Assembly (NCBI GenBank): GCA_001953115.1
Contig: LSSL01004054.1
Span: 1 to 10,669 of the forward strand
Direction of reading: 5' to 3'
Length of the DNA stretch: 10,669 nt
Source of the DNA: Smittium mucronatum
Lineage: Eukaryota > Kickxellomycota > Harpellomycetes > Harpellales > Legeriomycetaceae
In this document: positions 1 to 10,207 of the stretch, piece after piece
Position numbering within the stretch: position 1 is the stretch's first letter
Layout: each line of letters begins with the position of its first letter
Translations under genes and position numbers: made by a program
The notes under the pieces: model-generated
What the model was told of the DNA's origin: nothing
Database searches by the model: none
Seen by the model: the letters and a program-made list of their open reading frames with translations, nothing else

Positions 1-273
1 ATAATAACAATAAGAATTGTATTATACATTATTTTATTTCTTTTGAAACGATAAATTAATATGTAGCTAGAATGACTTTTAGAATTTTTTAAAAAGTTAA
101 AAAAAATTTAAGAACTAAATAATCGTATTTTTTGAAAAAAGCTCTCCAAAAAAAACGAAACTAAGTATACATAATTATTTTGGTAAATACTGTTGATTTT
201 GATAAATATTTCTAATTTGATATTATTCAGCCCATATCAATTAATGCATTCTATTGCGTCAAAAAAAATATTA
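1..273. other. AT-rich non-coding DNA
   Basis: No open frame, RNA gene or clear repeat was found on either strand. The stretch is made of short A and T runs. It leads into the inverted repeat beginning at 274. Confidence 0.6.
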
Positions 274-376
274 TTTTGAGAAAAACGCGTTATTTTGAGA
301 AATCTAGTTCTTTTTAAAAAAATTTACCAAGTTGAAAAAAGCTTAGATTTATCAATAAAACGCGTTTTTCTCAAAA
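274..376. repeat. Perfect 18-bp inverted repeat with 67-base spacer
   Basis: The left arm 274-291 (TTTTGAGAAAAACGCGTT) is the exact reverse complement of 359-376. The arms contain the CpG-bearing core ACGCGT, which is rare in this AT-rich DNA. Inside the spacer a second short pair, 300-306 and 344-350 (AAATCTA / TAGATTT), is also complementary, so the segment could fold into an interrupted hairpin of about 103 bases. It may be the remnant of a small inverted-repeat transposon (MITE-like) or a simple palindrome. No flanking target-site duplication was identified and no other copy was seen in the window. The match is directly visible; its origin is inference. Confidence 0.7.
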
Positions 377-3300
377 AACGTTTGATAATTCAGTAAAAAC
401 ATATTTTATCGTTACATCCAATGATTACTTAATTTCCCATAGTTTTTGAAAAATAATGTATTTAATGATTACGGTGCTTTTATTCGATAAAAAAGCTGAG
501 GATGTAATTAAATTCATATATTGCACTGGGCGCCTAATTTATAATTATATTTATAATTTATACATTTATTGATTTAATTGGCCGAAAAATATTGATATTT
601 TTTTTTAATTGATAGATCATTGAAAGAATTATATCATAACAATCAGTAATAAAAATCTTAATTAAAGTTAAAATCCTACGCATGTATTCAAAAAAATCCA
701 CCTATATACCTATTAGTTACTTATTATTAATACGGAGCACCACAATGTAAATTTAAATCAATAATTAATCCAAAATATATCTATTTACTTATATATATTA
801 TATGAATAAATTTAATCCCAGTTTTAAAAAAAGTTATTTTAGAATAAAAAAAACCGAAATATTAAATTTGTCCTAATTAGTACCAATATATTGACAAAAA
901 AACTTAATTTAAATGAAATTAAAGAATGATCTTATAAAAACGATAGCTTTTATAAATACCAGTAGTTGTTAAGAAATTATGGTGTGTTTTTCCAAATTAT
1001 TATTATAATTATTATCTGAAAAATATCTACCTTTAACTTTAAATTAATAGACACTTCTCAAAATGTCAATATCATCCTTTTTTGGTCTAATTTTAAGGAT
1101 TTTTACTAAATGATGCGGTTCAGTTGAAATCAATCTGATATGATTTTCTATACAACAATTGTTTAGAAATCAAATAATAATTCTTCTATTATTTCCAATT
1201 TTCTTCAAAATGACCCCATATAATAGTGGTAATCATAATTTAGAAATTATAGCGGCTTTCAAAAATTTAGGGATAATATCTGAGCACAAGAATATACTAA
1301 CAGATGTAGCTATTTTAGGATATACAAACAGCTAATGTGTGCCCATTTTTTCTCTATACCGAAAATTATTATTCAAATTGTACTATTTCTAGGCTAATTT
1401 TAATTAAATTGATTTCTTGCAAAATACCTTAATTTTTGTGATATACCTAGGCTAAATTCAAAGGATATTTTGCGATATATATTTATTTATTCATAATTAT
1501 TAAATTCCATTTAATTAATAAAAATCTATTTTTTTATTTTTCTATTAAGCTGTTCATAGATTCTACGCATTAATGGATAATTTACTGTATCTGGCTATAA
1601 GAGAAATAAGAGCAGACCCTTTTTTTCTATATCCTAAAATTTTTATATAGCCAAATATACGCTGTTATATTGATTTTTTTACATCTATCTTAACATGAAT
1701 GACGATTTTTCAAGATCGCTATCGGATTCCCAGAATATTTTTGATACTATTCTTTTTAATTTTTTGTGTATATATGCTTCAAGAATCAACAATTTTTTAG
1801 CTATGGTAACTTCTATTTAAAAAAATTTTCTATACATTTAAGAAATATTTTTTTAAATGTTATAATTTCATTTTCTAAATAAAATTGATATTTTTTTCAA
1901 ATTTTTTTGAGAAATTAGACCCATGTCATTTTATATTCAGATTAATATATCACAAAAGATACTAGAATTAATTTATAAGTACTGATAATTACCATTGCAT
2001 TAATAAAAAATACATATATAATTTAGGTAGTATGCATTAAGGGAAATTACGGTAGTGGGATTTTTCGTGTATTTGAAATATTTAATAGAGTATATAGTCA
2101 AGTTATAATATCTCTGACTAATTGTAAAAAAGTTATAATTGCTTCCTAGATTAAGTACTGATATTTTTTTGTGGATTTTTTTGATATTTTACCAATTTGA
2201 ATTTTTTTAATCATATCTTGAATATTAAAATCGAAAATTTACAATTAAGCGCAATATTTCTCATTAAAAATCCAGAGGAGAATTTTTTTAAGCTTTTAAG
2301 AGCTTAGATCATATAAAATACCCTGTAATGCGCTAGAAATTTCCCAAATATTTAATAATTTAAGATTTGATCATAAATAATATTAGGCTAATTTATTATT
2401 ATTTTTATAGTTGAGACATGCAATATTTTCTCAACTAAAAATTAAAATAATAATTGCAATAATCAGAAACAATTTAGCGTATATTCTGGTTTTATTACTG
2501 TATGAAAACTTTTATCAAGAATTTTAATTTTGGTTTTGGAGAACAAAATATTTTTATTTCTAATTTATTAATTATATTTTCATCAATTTTTCATCATCAT
2601 AAAAGTATCAATATCTGAAATCCGTATTAAAAAAGCCTAAAGCTCAAATTGTTTAAATGTAAATGACAATAAAAATTTATATTATTTTATGAGTTGACTT
2701 TTATATTTTTATTCCTTTAATTTAAAAATTTGGTTGGATATTGGAAATTAAGATTTTATTAAAGGTGCACAGTTTTTATTTTTTCAATTAAAATTGGAAG
2801 CTATCTGTTGGCCCCTGATATCAAACTCAGATACAAAAATCCTGAATATTCGATGCTATTTTGAAGCTTTGGAATTTTTTAAACTCAGAGAAATCGTTGT
2901 AAAATATTTAAAAAGTAACTTGCGTATGCTAATAAATTAATTTAGATGTTTTTAATTAAATTTTATTCCGTTCGTGATTTCAAATTTAAATCTTTCAGTT
3001 TTTTTTTAAGTCTTTAAGTCCCATTTGTGACCTAATTATTTTACTAAAATTTAAAGTTAAAATTTAAAAAAGCGCGTTACTGAGTTTTTAATTTGATAAG
3101 TATACTTTTACAACCTTTTTTACTTTTTTTGGAAAAAAAATGGAGCTTATATCTTATATAGTATCTAAAATTGCTTTTTTTATCTTGATAAAGTATATTT
3201 TAATTTAAAAAAAACTGTACTTAGAAGTCGCTTATAATTATATTTGTAATAATCTATAAATTCAGAATAAGTTGGCTTCATAATTTAATCAATAATTTTG

Positions 3301-4346
3301 CTGATTTATTTTGACTAATTTTGCTTATTTTTTTTTAATTCTCATCTTTTTTAATAATCGCGATATTTAAGTAGATTTGAATTTTTTTTTTAATTTTTAT
3401 TACAAGAGACTATGAGCTATATTTTTTTGAAAATATTATAATAAAAAAATTAAGACAAATAAAAACCAAATTTTCATTTTAGAATAACTTAAGAAAGAAT
3501 TGAATATTTTATTTTGATAAGAATGGAATTGATTTTAGTTAATTGATATCTGGATAGATTAAATATCTAAAATTTTGGGATTTTTTTATTTGAAAAAATA
3601 ATATGTATAACACATAAGATTGGCTGTAGATTTTTAATCAAAATAAAAAATTAATATTAGGGGATATTTTAAATTTGATTTGGGATAAAAACTGTCCAAT
3701 AACGAATAAAAATATAATAATTTTGTAATAATATAACTTAAATAATAATAACGAATAAATATGAAATAATTAATAATAATTTGATGAAAAACATTAAATT
3801 AATTTTTATTTAGTAATTATATTTAATATGACAAAAAGGTTTATTATTGGTATATATAGTAAAAATAATTATCCTAACACACATGTTATTTAAATAATAT
3901 TGCTATATCATCATTTTTCTATATAAAAATAATTTATAAAATCATGTTATTATAAAACAAAATAAAATAAAAAAATTATCGGTGATTAATACATATGTAT
4001 ATAATTTTTGATATTAAATTAATTTTTATCGAAATTTAACTTTATGTAATTTTTCTATAACATCTTTAAAAAATTGGTTCACGATCACTTAGAAATCAAA
4101 AAAAAAAAAGACACCATGTTGGGATCACAACCAGGTACGATAAATATTTATATTAAACACTCCATTGTTTTCGAAATTTTCTCTTTCCAAATGATATAAT
4201 TTCAAATTTCAAAAAGTTGTACATTTTTCTGAATTGAAAAACACTTTTTTTTTTCGAAAATTTCAAAAATGGAGATAATATGCTTATAAATTGGCTCCGA
4301 TTTTTTCTATTAATAAAAAAAAATGAATTATAATATTTCTTTTTTT
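377..4346. other. Long gene-free AT-rich stretch
   Basis: About 4 kb with no supportable gene. Frames on both strands are cut by stops every few codons. Minor structure includes an imperfect inverted pair TGGCTATA / TATAGCCA (1592-1599 and 1646-1653). The word TAGGCTAA recurs near 1389, 1447 and 2383. A slightly more complex patch lies at about 2760-2900, with a stop-free run of only about 20 codons on the plus strand. There are two direct copies of AATAACGAATAAA near 3699 and 3748. An A12 run at 4098-4109 is followed by a less AT-rich patch to about 4140. None of these amounts to a recognisable gene or element. Confidence 0.5.
3699..3762. repeat. Weak direct repeat, AATAACGAATAAA type
   Basis: The word AATAACGAATAAA followed by A/T-rich sequence with ATAATAAT occurs near 3699 and again near 3748, about 47-49 bases apart. 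Similarity after the shared word is loose, so this is either an old local duplication or chance in low-complexity DNA. Confidence 0.35.
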
Positions 4347-4370
4347 GAGCTTATGAGCTTATGAGCTTAT
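4347..4370. repeat. Tandem repeat (GAGCTTAT)x3
   Basis: Three exact consecutive copies of the octamer GAGCTTAT, followed by a GA that starts a fourth. It is a short microsatellite-like array that includes AGCT palindromes. No function is implied. Confidence 0.85.
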
Positions 4371-5539
4371 GAATTCTTTTATCCCTGAAAAAATATTATA
4401 TAATTACAATTCTTTATTTTGATATTATTTCAGAACATTTTTTTGTTTGAAAATATCAATAATAAGTTAAAGCTAAATATTTGACCGTAAATCTGATAAT
4501 AATCTTTAATTTTTTTCCGTAATCTCAAAGTTGAATTTAAAAAAATTTATTTCGCTATTTGCAAAACCTTTGTTTGTTTTTTTATTTACATCAGTGATAT
4601 AAATCGTTAAAATATGGAAGTAAAAATTTATTTTCATTAATCTAAATATACATGAGTTAAATCGCATTTTTGCTATATTTTAATAGATTATTTGAGCGAA
4701 AGAAAATTTCAAAGCATATCAATAACATTTTTTGATAATTTTGAAATATAAAACTAAAAAAATCTATTGATTACCCAAAAATCATTTTTTTATTAAATAT
4801 TTTTACCTTTGGTGACACTTCTTTCTAAATAAGACTTTATATTGAGTCATTTTAATTCCCAATAACAATATTAATATCCGAATGTCCAACTTTATACAGT
4901 TTTTTACAAAAAATAACTTAAAATATCAAGTTTGATGAAATTTTAAAAATTTTAAACTTAACATTTTTTTATATGATTTTTATAATCTATAATCAATTAT
5001 GCGAAAAAAAATTCTAAATTGTTAAATGCTATTTTAAATGTTAAAACTTGGAGAAATAAACTGAATTTTTGGAGTTTTATTACTTAAAAACTATTTTTAC
5101 AGATAAAAAAAGCGAATCATTTGCAATAAAATAGTAAATAGAATGAATAAAATGATTTTAGAAGACTAATTTATATTACTATCTAATAATGACTAGATTT
5201 AAGGTTATTTGAAATTTTAACTAAAAAATATTATTTTCTCGTTTATTACGCATTTACTTGGGATTTTTTAACATTAATTTGGTTATTTAAAAGTATTATA
5301 TAAACGATTAGGGATTAAATTTCCATATAAATAAATAAATATTATTATTATATATGAACTAATATAATCAAGCTTATCAAATGCATGGATAAGCAATTGA
5401 AATATTATTTTCAAGTTTTTTTTAAATAAAAATTCGGATATTTTTTGAATTTTTGTAATTTAATTAAATTCTTTTAGCAATTTTTTTATTCTGCATCTAA
5501 TTTACATGATAATTTCAAGAAATTAAACGGTATAATTCT
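4371..5539. other. Gene-free AT-rich stretch
   Basis: No gene or RNA was supported. One small hairpin is visible: GCTTATC (5372-5378) and GATAAGC (5388-5394) around a 9-base loop containing ATGCAT. Toward the right end (from about 5465) there may be weak extension of the diverged inverted repeat that becomes clear at 5540. Confidence 0.5.
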
Positions 5540-6065
5540 AGAGGATTTCATTGAGAGGATATTAGTTTCTGTTTTAGAGACGCATTATTATATTCTTTGT
5601 GAATTTTTTTTCATCGCTTAAAATAACATTTATGAGAATCTTATTGAATTGAGCATTTTATATTGTACCTAGTTTCAACGAAAATTCATGAAAATTATTT
5701 TTTATCCAATAAAAGTCAAAAATTATTATAAAAAAAATCATTTTCAACTAAACACAATTCAAATTCATAATTAAGATATTATAAAAGTGAAAAAATCTTT
5801 TTTATTATTCAATAGAAATGACTAAATTTAATTTTAATAATTCGTTTTGTAACTTTGATTAATGTTTTAGCAAGTAAAATTGATATACAAACAAATTTTC
5901 TATTCATAAAGAATCCTCCATTTTATTTTTAGATACACAATATTTTATTAATAGGAAACTTTTTTGATTTTTTGAGACACAATTTTCTATGATTGGAGGA
6001 AGTATTTTTAATAGATAGATACGCATTTTACACATTTTGGAGAATAATTATTGCTTGGTTTGAAT
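5540..6065 (+). repeat. Unknown diverged repeat, arm A
   Basis: Two blocks match, in inverted orientation, segments of arm B. Block one begins near 5540. Within it 5546-5582 aligns with the complement of 7348-7385 at 32 of 38 columns and shares the words TTTCAT, TTTCTG and TTTTAGAGACG. Block two is about 5923-6065, with 6039-6065 matching the complement of 7157-7183 at 22 of 27 positions. Between the blocks arm A has about 290 bases (5621-5922) that arm B lacks, so one copy gained an insertion or the other lost sequence. A 28-codon open stretch lies in block one, but it is not kept open in arm B. The family is not recognised; a dead DNA transposon or another dispersed repeat is most likely. 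Homology is seen in the sequence; identity is unknown. Confidence 0.6.
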
Positions 6066-6609
6066 TTTTTTACTAAATTTCAAAAATTAACAGTTCTATC
6101 ATTATGATTTTACAAAAAAAACAAGTGGATTTATATATACCGCCCGAAAAATAAAAAGAGTAAAGTTCAAAGGCATCAATATTTAAAAAATATGATCTTA
6201 TTTGAATTGCGCGGCTTTTCAAAATTTAAAAATTGTGTAACATTTCTTAGTCTAAGAACTATTTTTTAAATAAAATTACAGTTAAATATAATAAATAATT
6301 CGTTTTTTGCTTATTTTTATTACTGTTTTTACATTAATTTATTCTTTCATTTAATGTTTTTTTATGAAAACTTTTTTTATGGGTTTTTTGATTAATTCAA
6401 AAAAAAAATTATTAAAAATAAATAGTCAGTTATGACTAAATTATCCTGAATTCAGTTATTTTTAATGTTCTTTCCACTATTTTAAGTATCTTTTCAAAAA
6501 ATCATCGTTTAAAAGCGATTTTTCGTTAAAAAACCAATGATATCAAGCTAACCCTTTCAACGACCTCGATAAAACACAAACGCTATTTTCAGGGTAAAAG
6601 AAAGACTTA

Positions 6610-6629
6610 TTTTTTTTTAAAAAAAAAAA
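6610..6629. repeat. T9A11 homopolymer palindrome
   Basis: Nine T followed directly by eleven A. This is a low-complexity self-complementary tract, probably from replication slippage. Confidence 0.8.
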
Positions 6630-6882
6630 GTATAATTAGAAAAATTTATAATTTCAACAAGTAGTATTTATTAAATTTCACAGATAGGAACCAAAAAATT
6701 TTCGGACGCAAAAAGGTTTAAAAGATCATTATTATAAATATAAAAATTAATCTCAACTCCAATGATATACCCATTTAAGTTGTTACGCAAAATTTTATAA
6801 GACATTTTTTTGTTTATATGTAACGTAAAAATGATATCCGCAAATATTAGAGCATTAAATTTTTATATATTTGGCAGTTTTT

Positions 6883-6988
6883 ATTAGTCGAAAATATGCC
6901 TATAAACACCTACACTTTGGTCGGTCAAATTTTCAGAATTAGTCGAAAACTATTAAAATAATATAGCTCTTTATATATTAGTCGAAAA
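6883..6988 (+). repeat. Three dispersed copies of ATTAGTCGAAAA
   Basis: Exact copies sit at 6883-6894, 6938-6949 and 6977-6988, spaced 55 and 39 bases apart. Looser relatives (GTCAAAATTT, twice at 7031-7051, and GGTCAAATTTT near 6923) follow or lie between them. The intervening sequences do not align, so this is not a simple tandem repeat. It could be a decayed minisatellite, clustered binding words, or chance. No function can be assigned. Confidence 0.55.
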
Positions 6989-7156
6989 ACGCTTAAAATA
7001 GTAGAAGAATAATTATTAATAAACTAATCAGTCAAAATTTAGTCAAAATTTATTATTTAACCATATATTTACATTAGGTATTATTTATGAACTTCGATCA
7101 TTCAAGTATTTCATCGGCATCAAATAATTATGCTTAAATAAAAATAGAATGATCTG

Positions 7157-7392
7157 ATTCAAATCACATATTAATTATTCTCCAAAAGATCAAAATTCGT
7201 ATCGAACTGTGAAAATTAATCCTTCAATCATGTAATACAATCCTCCAAAAAATTAAAAAAATCCCCTCAGAAATAAAAAAAAAATTATCTAAAAACGAAT
7301 TATTGTGTTTACAGTAATAAAAAAAATCTCATCAATAATTTAATAATCGTCTCTAAAAACAGAAATTAATATTATTTCGATGAAATCTCTTA
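7157..7392 (-). repeat. Unknown diverged repeat, arm B
   Basis: This is the inverted partner of arm A. Its complement matches 5540-5620 and 5923-6065 as two collinear blocks, with only about a dozen bases between them. The best-conserved parts are 7348-7385 and 7157-7183. The shorter form may be closer to the ancestral repeat if arm A carries an insertion. Similarity may continue weakly to about 7470. No coding capacity remains. Confidence 0.6.
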
Positions 7393-7799
7393 TAATAAAA
7401 TTTTTTCATCTTGATTATTTAGTTAATTTAATTTAATAATTTTCGCATTCTTGCTGAATTTATCCAAAATAATATTTAATTATCAGTCTATTTAGTTTAT
7501 ATTCAAAAAAAAATAAACATTTATAATGTAACCTTTCTTTAACCACTTTTCATTAAAAGACCTTATATTTAATAAATCTAAAATAAAGACATATCCATTT
7601 CATTATTTTTCTAAAATAAGTAATTAATTAAGCGAAATCATTAATATTATAATATGCTAAAAATCCCAGCCTAAAACCTAGTTAAGACTCTCAATCGTGT
7701 TTTTTTAGTTTTTTTTGTAGCTATCGATTATAATATAATGTGATTTTTATAAAACTAAAAATGAGAATCAAAAATTGTTTCTCATAATACCTTCATCTA
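7393..7799. other. AT-rich stretch, no gene seen
   Basis: No gene or RNA was supported. Towards the right it may already belong to the oldest LINE copy, because the distance to the next copies predicts a 3' end near 7380-7400. The alignment is too decayed to call. Confidence 0.45.
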
Positions 7800-8063
7800 C
7801 TACCGAAAAAAAATTATAAAAAAATCTTCTGTAAAGTTTCATTTCTATGAAATTCTAAAAAAAATTATTTTTATTCAGGTGAAAAAAGCTATATTTTCTT
7901 TTTTGTATGACGTAAATGAACCTTTTACAAATCATTTATTTTAGTGGAGTTTTCGGTAATTAAAGAGATATGGAACTCTAACCGAACTTTTAAAATTGGA
8001 GTGGAAACTCGGCCTAAATTTTATTTATACTCTTAACCAATTTCAAGCAAATAATAGATTCTA
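7800..8063 (-). mobile_element. Tentative fourth, most decayed LINE 3'-end fragment
   Basis: Several anchors follow the order seen in the best copy at 10340-10626. The segment near 7830-7858 resembles the 10357-10380 region. GACG near 7908 followed by GTGGAG near 7945 resembles 10440-10485. GTGGAAACTCGGCCTAAATTT near 8000-8018 resembles the 10564-10583 region. Each match alone is weak, but the order and approximate spacing are right. The fragment would end exactly where the next copy's T7 run starts. No cysteine codons of the zinc motif remain. Treat it as a hypothesis to be tested by alignment. Confidence 0.35.
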
Positions 8064-8741
8064 TTTTTTTCGAATACATTTTAAATAATTATTAAAATTT
8101 ATAAAAAAAGGGGGAAATATTTCATGAAATATGCGCTTATTACTTAGTTTTTTTACATTTATAATTTATAATTTATAATTGTAGATATGTGATTAATAGT
8201 TTAAAAAATATATTTTAAAATTTTTAAGTACAAAAAGTCCAATAAAAAATTCTGCAGTTTCTAAAAAAAATATTAAATATGAGATTTTTGATTGGGACCT
8301 TTTACAATGTTTTTTAAAATCTCTAGTCAAAAGATGAGTATCAAAACATATCTGATATTGATAATTAAAAGTTAAAATTTGATTTTATAAACAAATCAGA
8401 CCGGCGCTGACATGAAAAATCCAGTAATATAATCGAAAAACTGCTCATATAATACTAAATCAATAAACATTTGTTCAATAAATTTGCCGCATATATATTT
8501 TAGAATAGAAAAAAAATTTAAAAAAATTTTTTTAAAAGATTTCATATTTAAATTTCTAGGGTTTTTGTAAGACCCCCTTCATATTTTGTACATTTCCTAC
8601 TCTCAATGCTTAAGATCAACGTGAAAAAGTTTAAAATCAACCCAGAATTTATTTCTTTATGGGGTTTCCCCTAAATAGTCATTTTCATATTCCAAAATAG
8701 TTATTTTTATTCTCCTTTATGTTATAATGAAAGTGATACGC
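8064..8741 (-). mobile_element. Decayed LINE 3'-end copy (unit 0)
   Basis: This is a minus-strand relic of the same non-LTR retrotransposon as the two copies to the right. The 3' end is marked by T7 at 8064-8070 (poly(A) on the minus strand). The clearest anchor is 8399-8425. Read on the minus strand it gives T-G-F-F-M-S-A-P-V, aligning with I-G-R-F-I-P-A-P-I of the best copy (10274-10300). The 8540-8741 stretch follows 10400-10626 closely in order and spacing, including TTATTTTTATT near 8701. The C-x2-C zinc motif is lost, and all frames are cut by stops. Its upstream end abuts the T7 of the next copy at 8742. Its length, about 680 bases, equals the 9941-10626 segment of the best copy. Confidence 0.65.
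8158..8180. repeat. Tandem (ATAATTT)x3
   Basis: The heptamer ATAATTT is repeated about three times with the last unit one base short. It lies inside decayed LINE unit 0, where it may account for extra length relative to the best copy. Confidence 0.7.
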
Positions 8742-9493
8742 TTTTTTTCCGGGGAATTTGCCTTAAATTTAATAATTAGTTGTAAAGTTTAATTTAAAAA
8801 AAGTAGAAAAAGAGAAAATTTATTCACCCAACTCTCTTCACCAGTTCTAAAGCGCCATAACTCATTGAGATTGGTTCAAGGGGGAGGTGTGAAATTAATC
8901 GCTTAAACACAAACTCCAAGCGTTTTTAGTTCTTGGTTCTAATCATAAATTTGAATGTTTAAATCCCATGATAAAATTCATAGTGTCGAATCTAAACATA
9001 TTTAAAGTATATTTAAACCATCCTCCTACTTATACAAAAGGTTTCAAAATTACCCTCAACCAGGATTTGAATGATTATAAATTTGGTTTTTATTATTTGA
9101 TAAGATTGGTGTAGACATGAAGCAGACTATCGTATGATTCAGATGTTTTTTTCATCTTTTAAAATCCAGAATTATACGCCCAAAGATCTCATACATATCA
9201 AATTTGAAGATTGGAGGTATTTTTAAAAATTTAAAACTAAAAATTATCCACTTTATGTCTTTTGGGAACTCAGAATGGTCTTAATTCTCATTTTACCATT
9301 TTCCTGGAGTCGGAGATTATGGTTTGAGTGATAAAGATGGAGATTGAACCAGTTTTTTTTCCACCGATTTTCCGGTCAATCACGAAGAAGAGTAAATTTT
9401 GGAACATTTTATTATACATATTTTTTCGTCTATCATGATGGTGATTTCGTTTTTCAAATTTTTAACAAAAAAATTTCCAGCTATATTGCACCC
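8742..9493 (-). mobile_element. Decayed LINE 3'-end copy (unit 1)
   Basis: This is a second minus-strand copy of the element. Exact words shared with the best copy are TTCACCCAACTC (8823-8834 and 10004-10015) and TTGGTTCAAGGGGG (8871-8884 and 10053-10066). Collinear weaker similarity runs all the way to 9493, where the comparison stops because the best copy leaves the window at 10669. The 3' end is T7 at 8742-8748, followed by about 75 bases of 3' untranslated sequence and the stop codon. The true upstream end lies at or beyond 9493. No target-site duplication could be matched between the sequence left of 8742 and that right of 9493. Confidence 0.8.
8824..9493 (-). pseudogene. LINE polyprotein C-terminal relic in unit 1
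   Basis: This is a broken minus-strand coding remnant. The last codons before the stop TGA (8824-8826) read G-A-L-E-L-V-K-R-V-G. This aligns with the end of the best copy, which also finishes in V-G before TGA, and the shared ending supports the stop as the original terminus. Further upstream the frame around 9275-9345 gives K-N-W-F-N-L-H-L and N-G-K-M-R-I. These correspond to L-N-C-F-N-L-Q-L and I-G-K-M-R-M of the better copy. The cysteines and histidine of the zinc motif are gone, and many stops and frame changes occur. It cannot encode a protein. Confidence 0.65.
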
Positions 9494-9940
9494 AGACCAT
9501 TAGGGTGGCTAGAGAAATTTTGGTATTTTTTTCTTTAAAAAAAGAACATTTTGATTCAAAAATATTAATAAATCTACATTTTAAGACATAATTTTGCAAA
9601 ATTTCGATTTTCAATATTTTTGGGCACAATCATAAACATACCTTCTATATTAGCGATGTGGTGATGATCTAAAGTCAAATATGTAGAACTAAAATCAAAA
9701 AAAGATTATTAATTTTTTTTAATCCAAATTTTCGTACCACTACTCATACATAAATAAAATATGTGCTGTTCATTAATTTAATTCCAATTAAAGTAATAGA
9801 AGTATAAATTTAAAAAAAAAATTCTTATTTGGCTTTTTTTTCTTCAATTAAATAAATATTAATATAAAAAAAATTAGAAACGTTTAAGGTTATTTTGGTT
9901 AGCTTGAGAGAAAATGTGGATTTAGTATTTAAAAAAATTA
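9494..9940. other. Spacer between LINE copies, with a possible short exon-like patch
   Basis: This stretch could be the upstream part of unit 1, an unrelated repeat, or host DNA; no other sequence in the window matches it. It begins near a less AT-rich patch with TTAGGGTGGC (about 9500-9509). On the minus strand 9574-9720 stays open for about 46 codons. Within that, a T-rich tract ending in AG precedes 9688, and GTATGT follows 9642, framing a 47-base exon-like piece. The 46-codon length is not exceptional and nothing else supports a gene. Confidence 0.35.
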
Positions 9941-10004
9941 TTTTTTTACGGTAAGTATATTTTAAAGTTTATATAAAGTTGTAAAAACCAATTTAAAAAT
10001 TTTT
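9941..10004 (-). other. LINE 3' untranslated region and poly(A) of unit 2
   Basis: The stretch between the TGA and the T7 run is about 57 bases. The matching stretch in unit 1 is 8749-8823 (about 75 bases), and the two align loosely. The sequence beyond each T7 run no longer aligns, which places the element's 3' end there. Confidence 0.65.
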
Positions 10005-10163
10005 TCACCCAACTCCCCTCTGCCGTTCTAGTATCTCCATACCTCGAGGGTATTGGTTCAAGGGGGCTGGTGAATCACTTAAACTCTGGAGCTTAAGTGT
10101 TCGTGGCACGCGGATGCCAATCAGAAATTTGGCTGTTTCCAACACAAATTTATGATCGGCGGT

Positions 10164-10180
10164 GTCAGCTTGTAGCTGAC
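10164..10180. repeat. Perfect 7-bp hairpin GTCAGCT-TGT-AGCTGAC
   Basis: This is a 7-bp stem with a 3-base loop inside the tail coding frame of unit 2. Unit 1 does not preserve it (about 8988-9004), so it is probably incidental to coding sequence rather than a conserved RNA structure. Confidence 0.6.
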
Positions 10181-10196
10181 TTAAAGTATGTTTAGA

Positions 10197-10207
10197 CCCC
10201 CCCCCCC
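10197..10207 (+). repeat. C11 homopolymer (G11 on coding strand)
   Basis: Eleven C in a row within AT-rich DNA, at the exact point where the LINE frame slips. Unit 1 has a mixed CCTCCTACTT-like sequence at the equivalent place, so the pure run probably arose by slippage or expansion in this copy. It could also be an assembly or sequencing length error. Confidence 0.85.

Larger units (their letters stand above)
6066..7156. other. AT-rich spacer between the two inverted arms
   Basis: No gene was found. Contents include a T9A11 self-complementary homopolymer pair (6610-6629), a cluster of ATTAGTCGAAAA words (6883-6988) and related GTCAAAATTT words at 7031-7051. If arms A and B are the ends of one element, this stretch would be its interior. 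No transposase-like frame can be read in it. Confidence 0.45.

Noticed and set aside
2760..2900. More complex patch that might be a coding remnant
   Set aside because: The longest stop-free run is only about 20 codons, the frames on both strands are interrupted, and no protein family is recognisable.
4080..4140. A12 run followed by less AT-rich sequence, as a possible poly(A) insertion scar
   Set aside because: No flanking duplication or similarity to the LINE copies was found, and a homopolymer alone is common here.
8871..8884. GGTTCAAG words resembling the B box of a tRNA (also at 10053-10066)
   Set aside because: No A box, acceptor stem or anticodon arm can be folded around them. They fall within the last LINE codons and are conserved because the copies are homologous.
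9344..9538. Plus-strand open frame of 64 codons
   Set aside because: It lies antisense across decayed LINE unit 1 and continues past its edge. Its composition is dominated by F and Y from T-rich DNA.
9951..9960. GTAAGTAT splice-donor consensus on the plus strand
   Set aside because: It sits in the 3' untranslated sequence of a minus-strand LINE with no open exon upstream, and unit 1 does not keep it.
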